DNA of 64,000 bases from Sulfurospirillum cavolei (GTDB lineage: Bacteria; Campylobacterota; Campylobacteria; Campylobacterales; Sulfurospirillaceae). Shown here one piece after another: positions 35,422-44,008 of this stretch. Below the pieces are notes generated by a model, which was given only the letters and a program-made list of their open reading frames with translations, ran no database searches and was not told the origin of the DNA. The translations under genes were made by a program, and so were the position numbers. Numbering within the stretch: the stretch's first letter is position 1; every line of letters begins with the position of its first letter. Where the stretch lies: NCBI RefSeq assembly GCF_000813325.1, contig NZ_BBQE01000002.1; one strand, given 5' to 3'.

Positions 35422-37698
35422 TTATAGTTTTTTGAAATTAACAAACGTATCGTGTAACGCAACACCCGGTGCACCCGTTTTAAACGCACCCATGTCTGAA
35501 CTGGTATCATCGACGAGTTCATTCACGTTGTAAATTTTGTTGTGGTAGTACTGCTCGTACATCAAAAGCGTTCCTTTTTGAACGTTATCGGTAACTTTCG
35601 CACGCACGCGTAAAACACCTTGGCGGTTGAAAACGGCAACCATATCGTCCGTGTCGACCATCTTTTCTTCCGCATCATCAGGGTTGATGTACACATACGG
35701 CTCCGGATGAAAATCCTCCATCCATTCCAAATTTTGGAACTGAGAGTGCAAACTCCATCTGCTGTGCGGTGAGGTCATACGGAAACGATCGTAGGGCTTA
35801 CGCACTTCAAGATACGCCGGCAATGCGCTACCGAAAAGCTCCAACGCTTTATCCGAATAAAACTCAAACTTACCGCTAGGGGTTTTAAACTTACCGTCGG
35901 CATACGGAATGACCGCTTTGGCTTTAACCGGACCCTTTTTAAGCTCTTCCCATGATTGGATACCGAATTGCTCGTAAATCGCCGGATTGAACTCTTTGAT
36001 CGTCATCTCTTTGCTGTCCACGCTTTGCGGGAACGTACACGAACCTTTAGAGAGCTGATTCATACGTTTGGAGAGCATCGCGGCAATTTCAAGGTCGGAT
36101 TTGATCTCAAAAAGCGGTTTAATCGCTTGTTCGTTAATGCTCAACCAATAATGCCAGTAAGAGACGTTGACGTCGTACTCTTCAAATTGAGTGGTTACGG
36201 GAAGTACGATGTCCGCCCATTTAGCGGTTTCATTAAAGAATTGATCGGCGACGACCACGAGATCGAGTTGCTGAAACGCGCGAATCAACTGGTTACGATC
36301 AAAATCTTGCGCGAAAACGTTTTTACATGCGACCCAAAGAAGTCTTACTTTTGGCTCTTTGGCGCTTAGGAGTTCACGCGCGGTTTTATTGATGTTTAAA
36401 AAACGATCGGTATACGTCGCTTTTTCGCCGCCCACTTGAGCAAACTCGCCTTTAGCACCTTCAGGTCCCGTGTATCCGACACTACCTTCGGGTTTGACTT
36501 GGCTGAGTGCCGCGTAGTTGAAGCCCCAGGTACTAAGATGACCGTAGCGTGCGCCGCCCGCGTATTTGCCGATGTTACCGCTTACTGCCACCAACGCGTC
36601 GATCGCACGGATCATTGAACCGCCGTTGGTGTGGCGTTGCATGCCGTATCCCATCCAAACGGTTGCAGGTTTCGCTTTGGCGAACGATAAAGCCAACTCT
36701 TTAATCATCGCTAAAGGAATACCCGTCACTTTGGAGACGTCGTCTAATTTCACCTCTTTATCAAGGTACGCTTTGTACTCTTTATACCCTTTGGAATGAG
36801 CGTCCAACCATTTTTGATCGTGCAATTTTGCATCGATGATGATTTTTGCCATTCCCAAAGCCAACAAACCGTCCGTTCCCGTTTTGATCTGAAGGTATTG
36901 GCTCGCTTTGGATGCCGTTTCCGTAAAAATCGGATCGATCACGACGACCTTCGCCCCTTTGCTTTTGGCTTCATAAATGTATTTCATGGAGTGTACGGAG
37001 TTAGCGGCAGGATTGACGCCCCAAAGAATGATAAATTTGCTGTCTTTCATCTCTTCAGGATCGTTACACCACATATCGCCCATGTCGAGGTTTTGCGCGT
37101 CGATACCCGCAGGCCAGCACGGCGTTCCTGCAAGGCGCGTCGTATACCCGATGGAGTTAAACATTCCCTCGATACCGTAATGCGTAATGCCGAAATTGCC
37201 GGAATATTTGGTCAATGCCGCACCCAGTAAGGTACCGTCTTCTTTTTTCATGTCTAAAAGTTTTTTAGCAATGATGTCGATGGCTTGATCCCACGAGATA
37301 CGTTTCCATGTTCCGCTTCCCTTGCCGCCGACTTGCATCATCGGATACTTAAGACGTCGTGCCGAATAGACGCGCTTGACGTACGAGTTACCTTTAACGC
37401 AACATCCGCCTCGGGTATACGTCGATTCTTGTGCGCCTTCGATAAACTGCATCACGCCGTCTTTGACGTACGTTTTGATACTACAGGTATCGTAGCAGTT
37501 TCTTGGACACGCATTACGGAAAGTTTGATAACTTTTTTCACCCGAATAGGGGATTTTCGTATTCAAATCTTCGTTTGCCTCCAAAACGCCTCCGGGCAAT
37601 GCGGATAAAACACCGCTTGCGGCAAGCCCTTTGAGAAAGCTCCTTCTGCTGATCGTGTTGTTGAGTATCTCCTCAACCTTTGCTTTGGAATAACTCAT
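35422..37698 (-). CDS. DMSO reductase-family molybdopterin oxidoreductase, catalytic subunit
   Basis: A 758-residue periplasmic enzyme. The Tat signal SRRSFLKGLAASG is near residues 18-30. The FeS motif ACPRNCYDTC followed by GGCCVKGN gives a Cx3Cx3C-Cys [4Fe-4S] site as in DmsA-type enzymes. The RLKYPM and GTWKRISWDQA blocks and a C-terminal pterin-binding domain with QFQNLEW confirm the family. TPCWPAGID near 195 is a candidate Mo-ligand region. The substrate (an S-, N- or metalloid oxide) cannot be read from sequence. The ATG overlaps the torD-like stop (ATGA). Confidence 0.88.
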   Translation of the reverse strand: MSYSKAKVEEILNNTISRRSFLKGLAASGVLSALPGGVLEANEDLNTKIPYSGEKSYQTFRNACPRNCYDTCSIKTYVKDGVMQFIEGAQESTYTRGGCCVKGNSYVKRVYSARRLKYPMMQVGGKGSGTWKRISWDQAIDIIAKKLLDMKKEDGTLLGAALTKYSGNFGITHYGIEGMFNSIGYTTRLAGTPCWPAGIDAQNLDMGDMWCNDPEEMKDSKFIILWGVNPAANSVHSMKYIYEAKSKGAKVVVIDPIFTETASKASQYLQIKTGTDGLLALGMAKIIIDAKLHDQKWLDAHSKGYKEYKAYLDKEVKLDDVSKVTGIPLAMIKELALSFAKAKPATVWMGYGMQRHTNGGSMIRAIDALVAVSGNIGKYAGGARYGHLSTWGFNYAALSQVKPEGSVGYTGPEGAKGEFAQVGGEKATYTDRFLNINKTARELLSAKEPKVRLLWVACKNVFAQDFDRNQLIRAFQQLDLVVVADQFFNETAKWADIVLPVTTQFEEYDVNVSYWHYWLSINEQAIKPLFEIKSDLEIAAMLSKRMNQLSKGSCTFPQSVDSKEMTIKEFNPAIYEQFGIQSWEELKKGPVKAKAVIPYADGKFKTPSGKFEFYSDKALELFGSALPAYLEVRKPYDRFRMTSPHSRWSLHSQFQNLEWMEDFHPEPYVYINPDDAEEKMVDTDDMVAVFNRQGVLRVRAKVTDNVQKGTLLMYEQYYHNKIYNVNELVDDTSSDMGAFKTGAPGVALHDTFVNFKKL

Positions 37699-38255
37699 TC
37701 GTGACTCCTTGTTGTCGTTGTTTCTCTTATCAAGAATGATTTGAGCTCGTTTAAAATAAAGTGAATCGCATTGTCGCCTTCGCTTCGTCCATGCATCGCG
37801 CGTTCGATCAATTGCGGCATCCAAACCGCGATATGTTCGTGAAAAAAGTAGTAACGAAGTTCGCTTAAGTAAGCGACGTTTTTGACCTCTTCTAAATAAA
37901 TCAATTGGTAATACGCATCCAGTTCCACGCCGATATGATCTTCGGGGACGATGTTTTTTAAGGGATAAAAAAAGCCCATCGTTTCGTAAAGTGATCTTAC
38001 ATGTAAGGTGCTTTGCGTCATCACGCTTTGAGGATCGTCGATATAGACCGAGGCAAAAGGATCGGCAATCGGTTCCATGGGACCCACGAAATAACGATTA
38101 AACAAAATTTCCAGTTCGTCCTCGTCGATCGAATGCTCGAGCGAAAACGCATCGTAAGCCTCTTTGAGCGTTTGAGAAGTGTGCGCGTTGAAAAAATCGC
38201 GCAAACGTTTGAGCGTCTCCAAACGCTCCGATCGAGGAAGAAAGTGATTTTGCAT
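37695..38255 (-). CDS. TorD/DmsD-family chaperone
   Basis: A 186-residue helical protein of the TorD family, with the conserved segment FNRYFVGPMEPIADPFASVY near residue 55 and LSELRYYFFHEHIAVW near 145. These chaperones hold the apo-molybdoenzyme and guard its Tat signal until the cofactor is loaded. It is the first gene of the operon and overlaps the catalytic subunit gene by 4 bp. Confidence 0.85.
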   Translation of the reverse strand: MQNHFLPRSERLETLKRLRDFFNAHTSQTLKEAYDAFSLEHSIDEDELEILFNRYFVGPMEPIADPFASVYIDDPQSVMTQSTLHVRSLYETMGFFYPLKNIVPEDHIGVELDAYYQLIYLEEVKNVAYLSELRYYFFHEHIAVWMPQLIERAMHGRSEGDNAIHFILNELKSFLIRETTTTRSHE

Positions 38256-38299
38256 TTTAAACTCTTTATGTAATCTGTTTTATTTAGAAATGTACAAGA

Positions 38300-38327
38300 A
38301 TGGTAAACGAAAAAAAGAGCAAAAAAA
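38300..38327 (-). promoter_or_regulatory. Molybdoenzyme operon promoter (T-tract, GCTC, T-tract, TACCAT)
   Basis: On the minus strand seven T, GCTC, seven T, four bases and TACCAT span exactly 28 nt, upstream of the torD-like gene. It has the same layout as the porin, bc1 and hyd promoters. Confidence 0.5.
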
Positions 38328-38404
38328 TCGCAAAACAAGCAGAGAACGACGTAAAAAGTTAAATGTAGGGAAACGTTACATGTTAAGAGAAGTAGAGGAG
38401 TTTC

Positions 38405-38423
38405 GCCGCATACGCTATGCGGC
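38405..38423. terminator. Hairpin after ychF
   Basis: GCCGCATA and TATGCGGC form a perfect 8-bp stem with a 3-nt loop, about 20 nt beyond the ychF stop. No strong U-tract on the minus strand, so a terminator is likely but not certain. Confidence 0.55.
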
Positions 38424-38442
38424 AAAACGATAAAAGTAGAAC

Positions 38443-39543
38443 TTAAACGTTAAATCTAAAGTGCATGACGTCGCCGTCTTGGACGACGTATTCTTTGCCT
38501 TCCAAGCGCATTTTACCCGCTTCTTTAGCGCCGGTTTCGCCCTGACATGCGATATAGTCGTCATAGCCGATCACTTCGGCGCGGATAAAACCTTTTTCAA
38601 AGTCGTTGTGAATGACCGAAGCGGCTTTGGGGGCGCGCCATCCTTTACGAATCGTCCATGCGCGTACCTCTTTGACGCCCGCGGTAAAGTACGACGCAAG
38701 CCCCAATTTTTCGAATGCCAAACGAATAATCTGTTTTAAGCCGGACTCTTGCACGCCCAACTCTTTTAAGAACTCTTCGGCCTCTTCTTCTTCGAGTGCG
38801 ACCATCTCTTCTTCGACTTTTGCACACAACACGACCACGTCCGCACCGACGGTGCTAGCATGGGCTTTGACTGCCTTGACAAAATCATTTTCCTCTAAAA
38901 GTCCCGCTTCATCAACGTTTGCGCCGTAAATGACGGTTTTGTTGGAGAGGAAACGAAGCTCTTTATCCAAAGCTTCAAAGTGTGCATCGTCTTGTTTGGC
39001 AAACGTACTCACCGGTTTGAGCTCGTCTAAATGCGCTCTTAACGCTTCTGCGATCTCTAAGACTCCTTGCGCGCTTTTATCGGCTTTGGCTTGACGTCGT
39101 AAGCGATCGAGTTTTTTATCGAGCTGCTGCACGTCGGCTAAAATCAGTTCCGTTTCGATAATTTCGATGTCGCGTATCGGATTGACGCTGTTTTCCACAT
39201 GCGTGATGTTTTCGTCCTCAAAACAACGTACCATATGCAAAATAACTTCGACTTCACGGATATTGGAGAGAAACTGATTGCCCAGCCCCTCGCCCGCACT
39301 CGCACCCTTAACCAAGCCCGCAATATCCACGAAATCAACGGTAGAGTGTTGAATACGCTCGGGATTGACAATTTTTGCAAGCTCTTCAAGCCGCGGATCG
39401 GGTACGGGTACGATGGCTTTATTGGGCTCGATCGTACAAAAAGGATAATTCGCTGATTCTGCATTTTGCGCTTTGGTCAGCGCATTAAACGTGGTAGATT
39501 TTCCGACATTGGGGAGTCCTACGATACCGACACCTAAACCCAT
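38443..39543 (-). CDS. ychF: Ribosome-binding GTPase/ATPase YchF
   Basis: A 366-residue Obg-related NTPase. The P-loop is GLPNVGKST near residue 9 and the DIAGLVKGAS switch is near 73; the NxxE-type specificity region (NVDEAGL) is typical of YchF, which prefers ATP. A coiled-coil (about 130-190) and a C-terminal TGS domain (AWTIRKG onward, ending VMHFRFNV) complete it. YchF binds ribosomes and affects stress responses. It has its own promoter (TAAAAT near 39576-39581). Confidence 0.93.
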   Translation of the reverse strand: MGLGVGIVGLPNVGKSTTFNALTKAQNAESANYPFCTIEPNKAIVPVPDPRLEELAKIVNPERIQHSTVDFVDIAGLVKGASAGEGLGNQFLSNIREVEVILHMVRCFEDENITHVENSVNPIRDIEIIETELILADVQQLDKKLDRLRRQAKADKSAQGVLEIAEALRAHLDELKPVSTFAKQDDAHFEALDKELRFLSNKTVIYGANVDEAGLLEENDFVKAVKAHASTVGADVVVLCAKVEEEMVALEEEEAEEFLKELGVQESGLKQIIRLAFEKLGLASYFTAGVKEVRAWTIRKGWRAPKAASVIHNDFEKGFIRAEVIGYDDYIACQGETGAKEAGKMRLEGKEYVVQDGDVMHFRFNV

Positions 39544-39653
39544 AGATTGACCTTTTTAATTAACTTTTAAGGGCGATTTTACCCAAAAGCGTCTTAAAAA
39601 CGCTCAAACAGGTACGAAAGAGCTTCGCCTTTCGTACTAAGGGGATTACGCGT

Positions 39654-40622
39654 TTATTCTTGAACGCAGATCTCGCCTCGTTTGATATGTAAAATCGTCT
39701 GATACGCCACAACGGCTATTACGACGCTCGTTACCGCAACCATCGCATACGAGAGTCCCAGTAAAACGACGTCTTTGGTCTCGTGGTACATCAACATCGT
39801 GCTAATCGCCATCGCCGCCAAAGGAAACACGAACGCCCACCATGAGATAAAAAACTTGATTTTGACAAAGTTTTTGTACATAAACGCCAGTAAAAGTGTA
39901 AAGAAAAGGGCAAGATTAAACAAAATCGTCGCAAAAGCGTCGATCGTTCCGTACATCTTAAAGTACGCGATAAATCCTACCGCCGGCGGCGCGATGAGAA
40001 TAAACATCGTCGGCATAAATTTGACGACCAATTGATGGTGGAAAATAATGCGGTTGAGTAAAATCGCGAACAAAACGATCCAAAAGAAAAGCCCGCAACT
40101 AAAGAAATACATCAAAATACCGTGGCTCGCAAAACCGACGCCGCCCACGGGAACCAACAAATTTCCGACGATCGGGATAAACCACGCGGGATTGGAGTGT
40201 TCCAACTCTTGATTGCGGTTGATCCAAAACGAAACGGTGTACATCGTCAAGTAAAAATGAAGCACCGTTCCGGGATACCAAAACAGTGCGGCAACCGGAG
40301 GATACACTTCTTTATACACGATGGCTAACATCAACATCGAAATCGAAATCGCCGCAAAAAAGTTAAGCCGAATCGGATGTGAAAACTCTTTTTGAACCGC
40401 GGGCGCGTATTTAAGGTATTTGAGGGCATAAATCAGCGTAATAACGCAAAAAAGTAAGGTCGAAATTCCCATAAGCACCGTACCGATCCACGCACTCATC
40501 GATAACCACAATGCCGCTTTTTGGTACATCATCGTAAGACCGCTCATACCCATCACGATCGCATACATCATAATCGGGAAAAACTTGATCCTATTGTGTT
40601 CGCATACACTTTTTTCTTCCAT
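39654..40622 (-). CDS. TDT-family transporter (TehA/SLAC1-like)
   Basis: A 322-residue inner-membrane protein with about ten hydrophobic segments. FPIMMYAIVMGMSGLTMMYQ near the start, NPAWFIPIVGNLLVP near 142 and the TISTMLMYHE segment near 272 match the tellurite-resistance/dicarboxylate transporter family. Some members export C4-dicarboxylates, sulfite or tellurite-related anions. Substrate unknown. A -10 element, TATAAT, is at 40659-40664 on the minus strand. Its neighbour upstream is the nap operon. Confidence 0.82.
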   Translation of the reverse strand: MEEKSVCEHNRIKFFPIMMYAIVMGMSGLTMMYQKAALWLSMSAWIGTVLMGISTLLFCVITLIYALKYLKYAPAVQKEFSHPIRLNFFAAISISMLMLAIVYKEVYPPVAALFWYPGTVLHFYLTMYTVSFWINRNQELEHSNPAWFIPIVGNLLVPVGGVGFASHGILMYFFSCGLFFWIVLFAILLNRIIFHHQLVVKFMPTMFILIAPPAVGFIAYFKMYGTIDAFATILFNLALFFTLLLAFMYKNFVKIKFFISWWAFVFPLAAMAISTMLMYHETKDVVLLGLSYAMVAVTSVVIAVVAYQTILHIKRGEICVQE

Positions 40623-40770
40623 TTATTTCACTCCTAACTATAATATTTATTAAATATAATTATAAGAATAAACTCTTATCGATTAGAAAGCTCTAAATAA
40701 AATAATCTAGCTTTGCGAATTAATAGTCTGCTCGTAAAATCCATGGAGCGTGAAGCGTTAGAAAGGCGTA

Positions 40771-40796
40771 TTTTTGCTTAACATGTAAAGCAAAAA
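40771..40796. repeat. 26-bp near-perfect palindrome centred on ACATGT, after the nap operon
   Basis: The two 13-nt halves are reverse complements except for one A-A mismatch next to the ACATGT core. It follows the nap terminator on the minus strand and may back it up. Confidence 0.55.
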
Positions 40797-40822
40797 AAGA
40801 GAGGGGTTTGATGAAAACCCCT
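40791..40822 (-). terminator. Rho-independent terminator of the nap operon
   Basis: AGGGGTTT (40802-40809) and AAACCCCT (40815-40822) form a perfect 8-bp stem with a 5-nt loop. On the minus strand the stem is followed by CTCTTTTTTTG. It lies about 40 nt past the napD stop. Confidence 0.85.
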
Positions 40823-40858
40823 GAGGAAGAAACCGTATCGAAACGGACAAATGCGGTT

Positions 40859-41224
40859 TTAGTGGATCTTCTTTTTCAAATCGCCGCGGTAGACGATATC
40901 TTTTAAAGCGACCGTGTCGTCGTTTAAAATAGGCGGTACGACGTCAGAACGCTCCAGCTTCGCTTTTTCCGCGTCCAACTCGTCTTCGCTGTACGCCATC
41001 ATCATATCGGCACAGATGACGTGCGGCATACTTTCGATTTTTTTCATTTTCGCCATCTCTTCGTCGATATTTTCACCCTCGACCGTCACGATGATTTTAC
41101 CCTTTTGGGTGTCGTGAAAATGGTATTCGCAAAAATCGCTCTTTTGGCATAAAGCGATAATCTCTTCCACATACTCGGGTTTGGCTTGAATCACAATGCT
41201 TGAAATATTCACGGTAAACTCCAT
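40859..41224 (-). CDS. napD: NapD, chaperone for periplasmic nitrate reductase
   Basis: A 121-residue cytoplasmic protein with the NapD ferredoxin-like fold: NISSIVIQAKPEYVEEI near the start and HDTQKGKIIVTVEGE near 38. It binds the Tat signal of NapA during cofactor insertion. It is longer than the E. coli protein because of a C-terminal charged tail. Last gene of the operon; overlaps napL by 16 bp. Confidence 0.9.
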   Translation of the reverse strand: MEFTVNISSIVIQAKPEYVEEIIALCQKSDFCEYHFHDTQKGKIIVTVEGENIDEEMAKMKKIESMPHVICADMMMAYSEDELDAEKAKLERSDVVPPILNDDTVALKDIVYRGDLKKKIH

Positions 41225-42156
41225 ATCATAATATAAGGATCGTCGCTACTGCTCACCACGCGATGATCGTCGATAAACACGATCGTATTCAGCGTACTTT
41301 TTTGACCGACGAGCGTGTGTAAACGGCTCTTTTTCGTCACGTCGAAAATCACGATGTGATTTTGTTCGTTAAATGCAAACGCCGCTAAAGTTTCATCCGC
41401 GCTTAACGCGCCCGCATACATCAAAAAATCGCCGTCAAATCGCTCAAAACTTCCGCTCAAAAGATCGTACACCACACCGCGCCTGTCTTGCCCCGCACCT
41501 AAGATTTTTTGTCGGTGAAAATCGACGTCGTACACGTTATCGACGTTGCCGCCTTTAAAGACTTTAACGATTTTTCCGCTTGCGATTTCCAAAAGACTCA
41601 ACTCTCCCGACTCACACGAGCTTGCCGCTTGCGTTCGTGTTTGATTTAAAGCGATGTCGCTAAAATGCGAAGGATTGGCTTGAACGCGATAGACTTCTTT
41701 TGCGTTTTGAATATCCCACAACACGATCTCGTTACTTAAAAGGGCTATCAAAAGATGTCCTTTGTCGACAAACTTCGCTTTTGCGACAAACCAATTGCGC
41801 GAAGCATCGATCACGACTTTCGTTTGGGCGTTTTGCACCGTATAAACGCTTCGTGCTCCGTTTTCGGCTTGCACGACCGCAACATAACGTCCCTCTAACG
41901 CATCGATGGAAAACACTTTGGGAGCCACCTCTTCGCCCGTAAAATCTTTGATTTTAGGAAAAACGATTTGCGACGTTTTGACGCCGTCATTGAGGCGAAA
42001 CGTCTCGATCGTTCCAACACTTGTCGCGGCAACGATCTGTTCGTTCGCAACAATTAACGCTTGCACGTTTCCGCTTGCTTGTATCTGTAATTTAGGATTG
42101 AGCGTCGCGGCACATACCAGACTCGCAACCATGATTAAACACCCGACGATACGCAT
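41209..42156 (-). CDS. napL: NapL, periplasmic beta-propeller-like protein of the nap operon
   Basis: A 315-residue protein with a signal peptide (about residues 1-17) and WD40-like repeats across its length (for example SSCESGELSLLEIASGKIV and SSSDDPYIMIWSLP at the end). NapL is characteristic of Campylobacterota nap operons. Its role in nitrate reduction is not well understood. It is placed between napF and napD. Confidence 0.88.
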   Translation of the reverse strand: MRIVGCLIMVASLVCAATLNPKLQIQASGNVQALIVANEQIVAATSVGTIETFRLNDGVKTSQIVFPKIKDFTGEEVAPKVFSIDALEGRYVAVVQAENGARSVYTVQNAQTKVVIDASRNWFVAKAKFVDKGHLLIALLSNEIVLWDIQNAKEVYRVQANPSHFSDIALNQTRTQAASSCESGELSLLEIASGKIVKVFKGGNVDNVYDVDFHRQKILGAGQDRRGVVYDLLSGSFERFDGDFLMYAGALSADETLAAFAFNEQNHIVIFDVTKKSRLHTLVGQKSTLNTIVFIDDHRVVSSSDDPYIMIWSLP

Positions 42157-42660
42157 TTACGCCTCCTCTTTTGTATGCATGACGATCGCCTCGCAAGGGC
42201 ATAGCTTGACGCATCCGCCGCACCCGTTGCACGCGTCGGCATCGATCGTCGGTCTAAACAACCCTAAAAAGCGAATAGCCCGAACGTCGCACCCGTCCAA
42301 ACAACTGTTGCACAAGCTTTGATGCCATGCCATACATGCTAGTATATCGATTTTGGCGCGTATCGGCAATACGTTAGTGCCGGTTTGTGCATTTAAAACA
42401 TCCTTCGGACACGCCTGAGCGCAGGCCTCGCAAAAGCTACAACCCCCTTTTGCGAAGTCTAAGCAAGGCGTATGTGCGGCATCGAGGAGGATAATCTCCG
42501 TAGGACATGCGTTCACGCAGGGCGTATCCTGACATGTAACGCATTTTCCTTCGAACAAGGTACTATCATTGCAATAAGGCGGGCGAACACACAACGTTTT
42601 TAAATTTTTTTCGCCTTTCTTACCCAATAAAGCACCGAGTATCCCTCCTCTGCCGCTCAT
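42157..42660 (-). CDS. napF: NapF-type polyferredoxin
   Basis: A 167-residue cytoplasmic protein with four [4Fe-4S] cysteine groups: CVTCQDTPCVNACP near 36, CSFCEACAQACP near 71, CNSCLDGCDV and CNGCGGCVKLCP near 143. NapF is thought to assist maturation of NapA or electron supply on the cytoplasmic side. It abuts napL with no gap and is 2 bp from napB. Confidence 0.9.
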   Translation of the reverse strand: MSGRGGILGALLGKKGEKNLKTLCVRPPYCNDSTLFEGKCVTCQDTPCVNACPTEIILLDAAHTPCLDFAKGGCSFCEACAQACPKDVLNAQTGTNVLPIRAKIDILACMAWHQSLCNSCLDGCDVRAIRFLGLFRPTIDADACNGCGGCVKLCPCEAIVMHTKEEA

Positions 42661-42662
42661 CG

Positions 42663-43187
42663 TTACTTCACACCTTCATTCAAGCTGTCCAAAAGATGTG
42701 AGCGCGATTGCGCGTCTTTTGCACGAAAATCCGGTTTGAACTCGTTTTTGACCAACGGTTCGTTGTTCGATTGCGGCGCATGACACTGAGAGCAGTTAAA
42801 ACGTGCTTGCGAAAGTTCATTCAAGACCTTTTGCGTTCGCATATCGAAAAAGTGCGATTTGGGAATCGGCGTTGCTTTGAGCGCTTCGGCGACTTCGGGA
42901 AGGTGACATCCAAGACACGCATTGTTGTCTTTACTCATGTCTAACATTCCCTCGACGTCGTGAGGAATCATCGGAGGCGCATTTTCAAAAGAGCGCTCAA
43001 ACACTTTAGATTCTCCTGCCGCCGCCGTCGAATATGCCGTATTGTCCGCAACAACGTTTTTTTCGCTGTAGAGATCGACTTTTCGTAGTCCCAATTCTTC
43101 CTCACTGTAAGTTTGAGACACCGCACATCCGCTACCGATAACTATGCCCGCTACTAAAAGGGCCATGACTTTTTTTTGCGTTATCAT
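42663..43187 (-). CDS. napB: NapB, di-heme cytochrome c subunit of nitrate reductase
   Basis: A 174-residue periplasmic protein. A hydrophobic N-terminal signal (about residues 1-24) is followed by two heme sites, CLGCH near 91 and CSQCH near 132, with MIPHDVEG and SHFFDMRT as the conserved axial-ligand segments. It transfers electrons to NapA. It overlaps napH by 4 bp. Confidence 0.92.
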   Translation of the reverse strand: MITQKKVMALLVAGIVIGSGCAVSQTYSEEELGLRKVDLYSEKNVVADNTAYSTAAAGESKVFERSFENAPPMIPHDVEGMLDMSKDNNACLGCHLPEVAEALKATPIPKSHFFDMRTQKVLNELSQARFNCSQCHAPQSNNEPLVKNEFKPDFRAKDAQSRSHLLDSLNEGVK

Positions 43188-44008
43188 TCTTTTTCTCCAA
43201 CATTGATGTATTTTCTCACGCCAAACGAAAGGGCATTGCCCTCACATACGTCGATACATCTGCCGCAATTGGTACACTCTCCGAAAAGAATCGCTCCGCT
43301 TTGCTTGGAGACGATACCCAAAACGTGCTTTTCGGGGCACACCGTTTTGCATGCCATACAAGACGTACATTTCGTATGATCGTGTTTGACGCGAATGAGG
43401 CTTAAACGCCCCACCACCGAGTAAAACCCGCCTAAAGGACACACATGTCCGCACCAACCGTTTTTAACGGCGAAAAGGTCAAATAAAAAGAGTGCCAGTA
43501 TCGCGGCAACGCCCATACCCATACCGAAAATGATGCCTCGATGCAACATCCCGATCGGGCTTACGATCTCAAATGCGGCAACGCCGGTAAGGAAGCTTAG
43601 GACTAAACTGAGCCCTAAAAGCCAGTAACGCACACCTCTTCCCAACCAAATTTTACGCTCCGTTTGCTCTAAAAAGAGCTTTCTTCGCGTCCAATTCGCC
43701 GCATCGGTCACGATATTGACCGGACAGACCCACGAACAAAAAGCACGTCCGCCGAAGATCGTATAAAAAAGCCAAACGAGCACGCCGCCGACAAGCACGT
43801 TAATGCTCACCGTCGCACCCGCCGCGAAAATTTGCAACAGTGCAAAAGGGTCCGCCAAAGGAATCACGCCCATAATCAGCGACGCACTGAGGTTTCCCGT
43901 TAACACACGAAAACCGTAGACGTTACCGAGCGTAAAAAGCACCAACAAAGAGAGTTGCACCAAACGTCGTGCGATTAAAAAGCGGTGTGTTTTGATCCAT
44001 GATTTCAT
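43184..44008 (-). CDS. napH: NapH, membrane ferredoxin/quinol dehydrogenase subunit
   Basis: A 274-residue membrane protein with four hydrophobic segments, FCSWVCPVN near 90 and CGHVCPLGG near 190 on the cytoplasmic side, and two [4Fe-4S] groups near the C-terminus (CTSCMACKTVCP and CTNCGRCIDVCE). With NapG it oxidises menaquinol for NapAB. It overlaps both napG and napB by 4 bp. Confidence 0.92.
   Translation of the reverse strand: MKSWIKTHRFLIARRLVQLSLLVLFTLGNVYGFRVLTGNLSASLIMGVIPLADPFALLQIFAAGATVSINVLVGGVLVWLFYTIFGGRAFCSWVCPVNIVTDAANWTRRKLFLEQTERKIWLGRGVRYWLLGLSLVLSFLTGVAAFEIVSPIGMLHRGIIFGMGMGVAAILALFLFDLFAVKNGWCGHVCPLGGFYSVVGRLSLIRVKHDHTKCTSCMACKTVCPEKHVLGIVSKQSGAILFGECTNCGRCIDVCEGNALSFGVRKYINVGEKE

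Noticed and set aside
36436..36618. Plus-strand open frames inside the molybdoenzyme and nap genes
   Set aside because: They are antisense shadows of well-supported genes, without ribosome sites or domain similarity.
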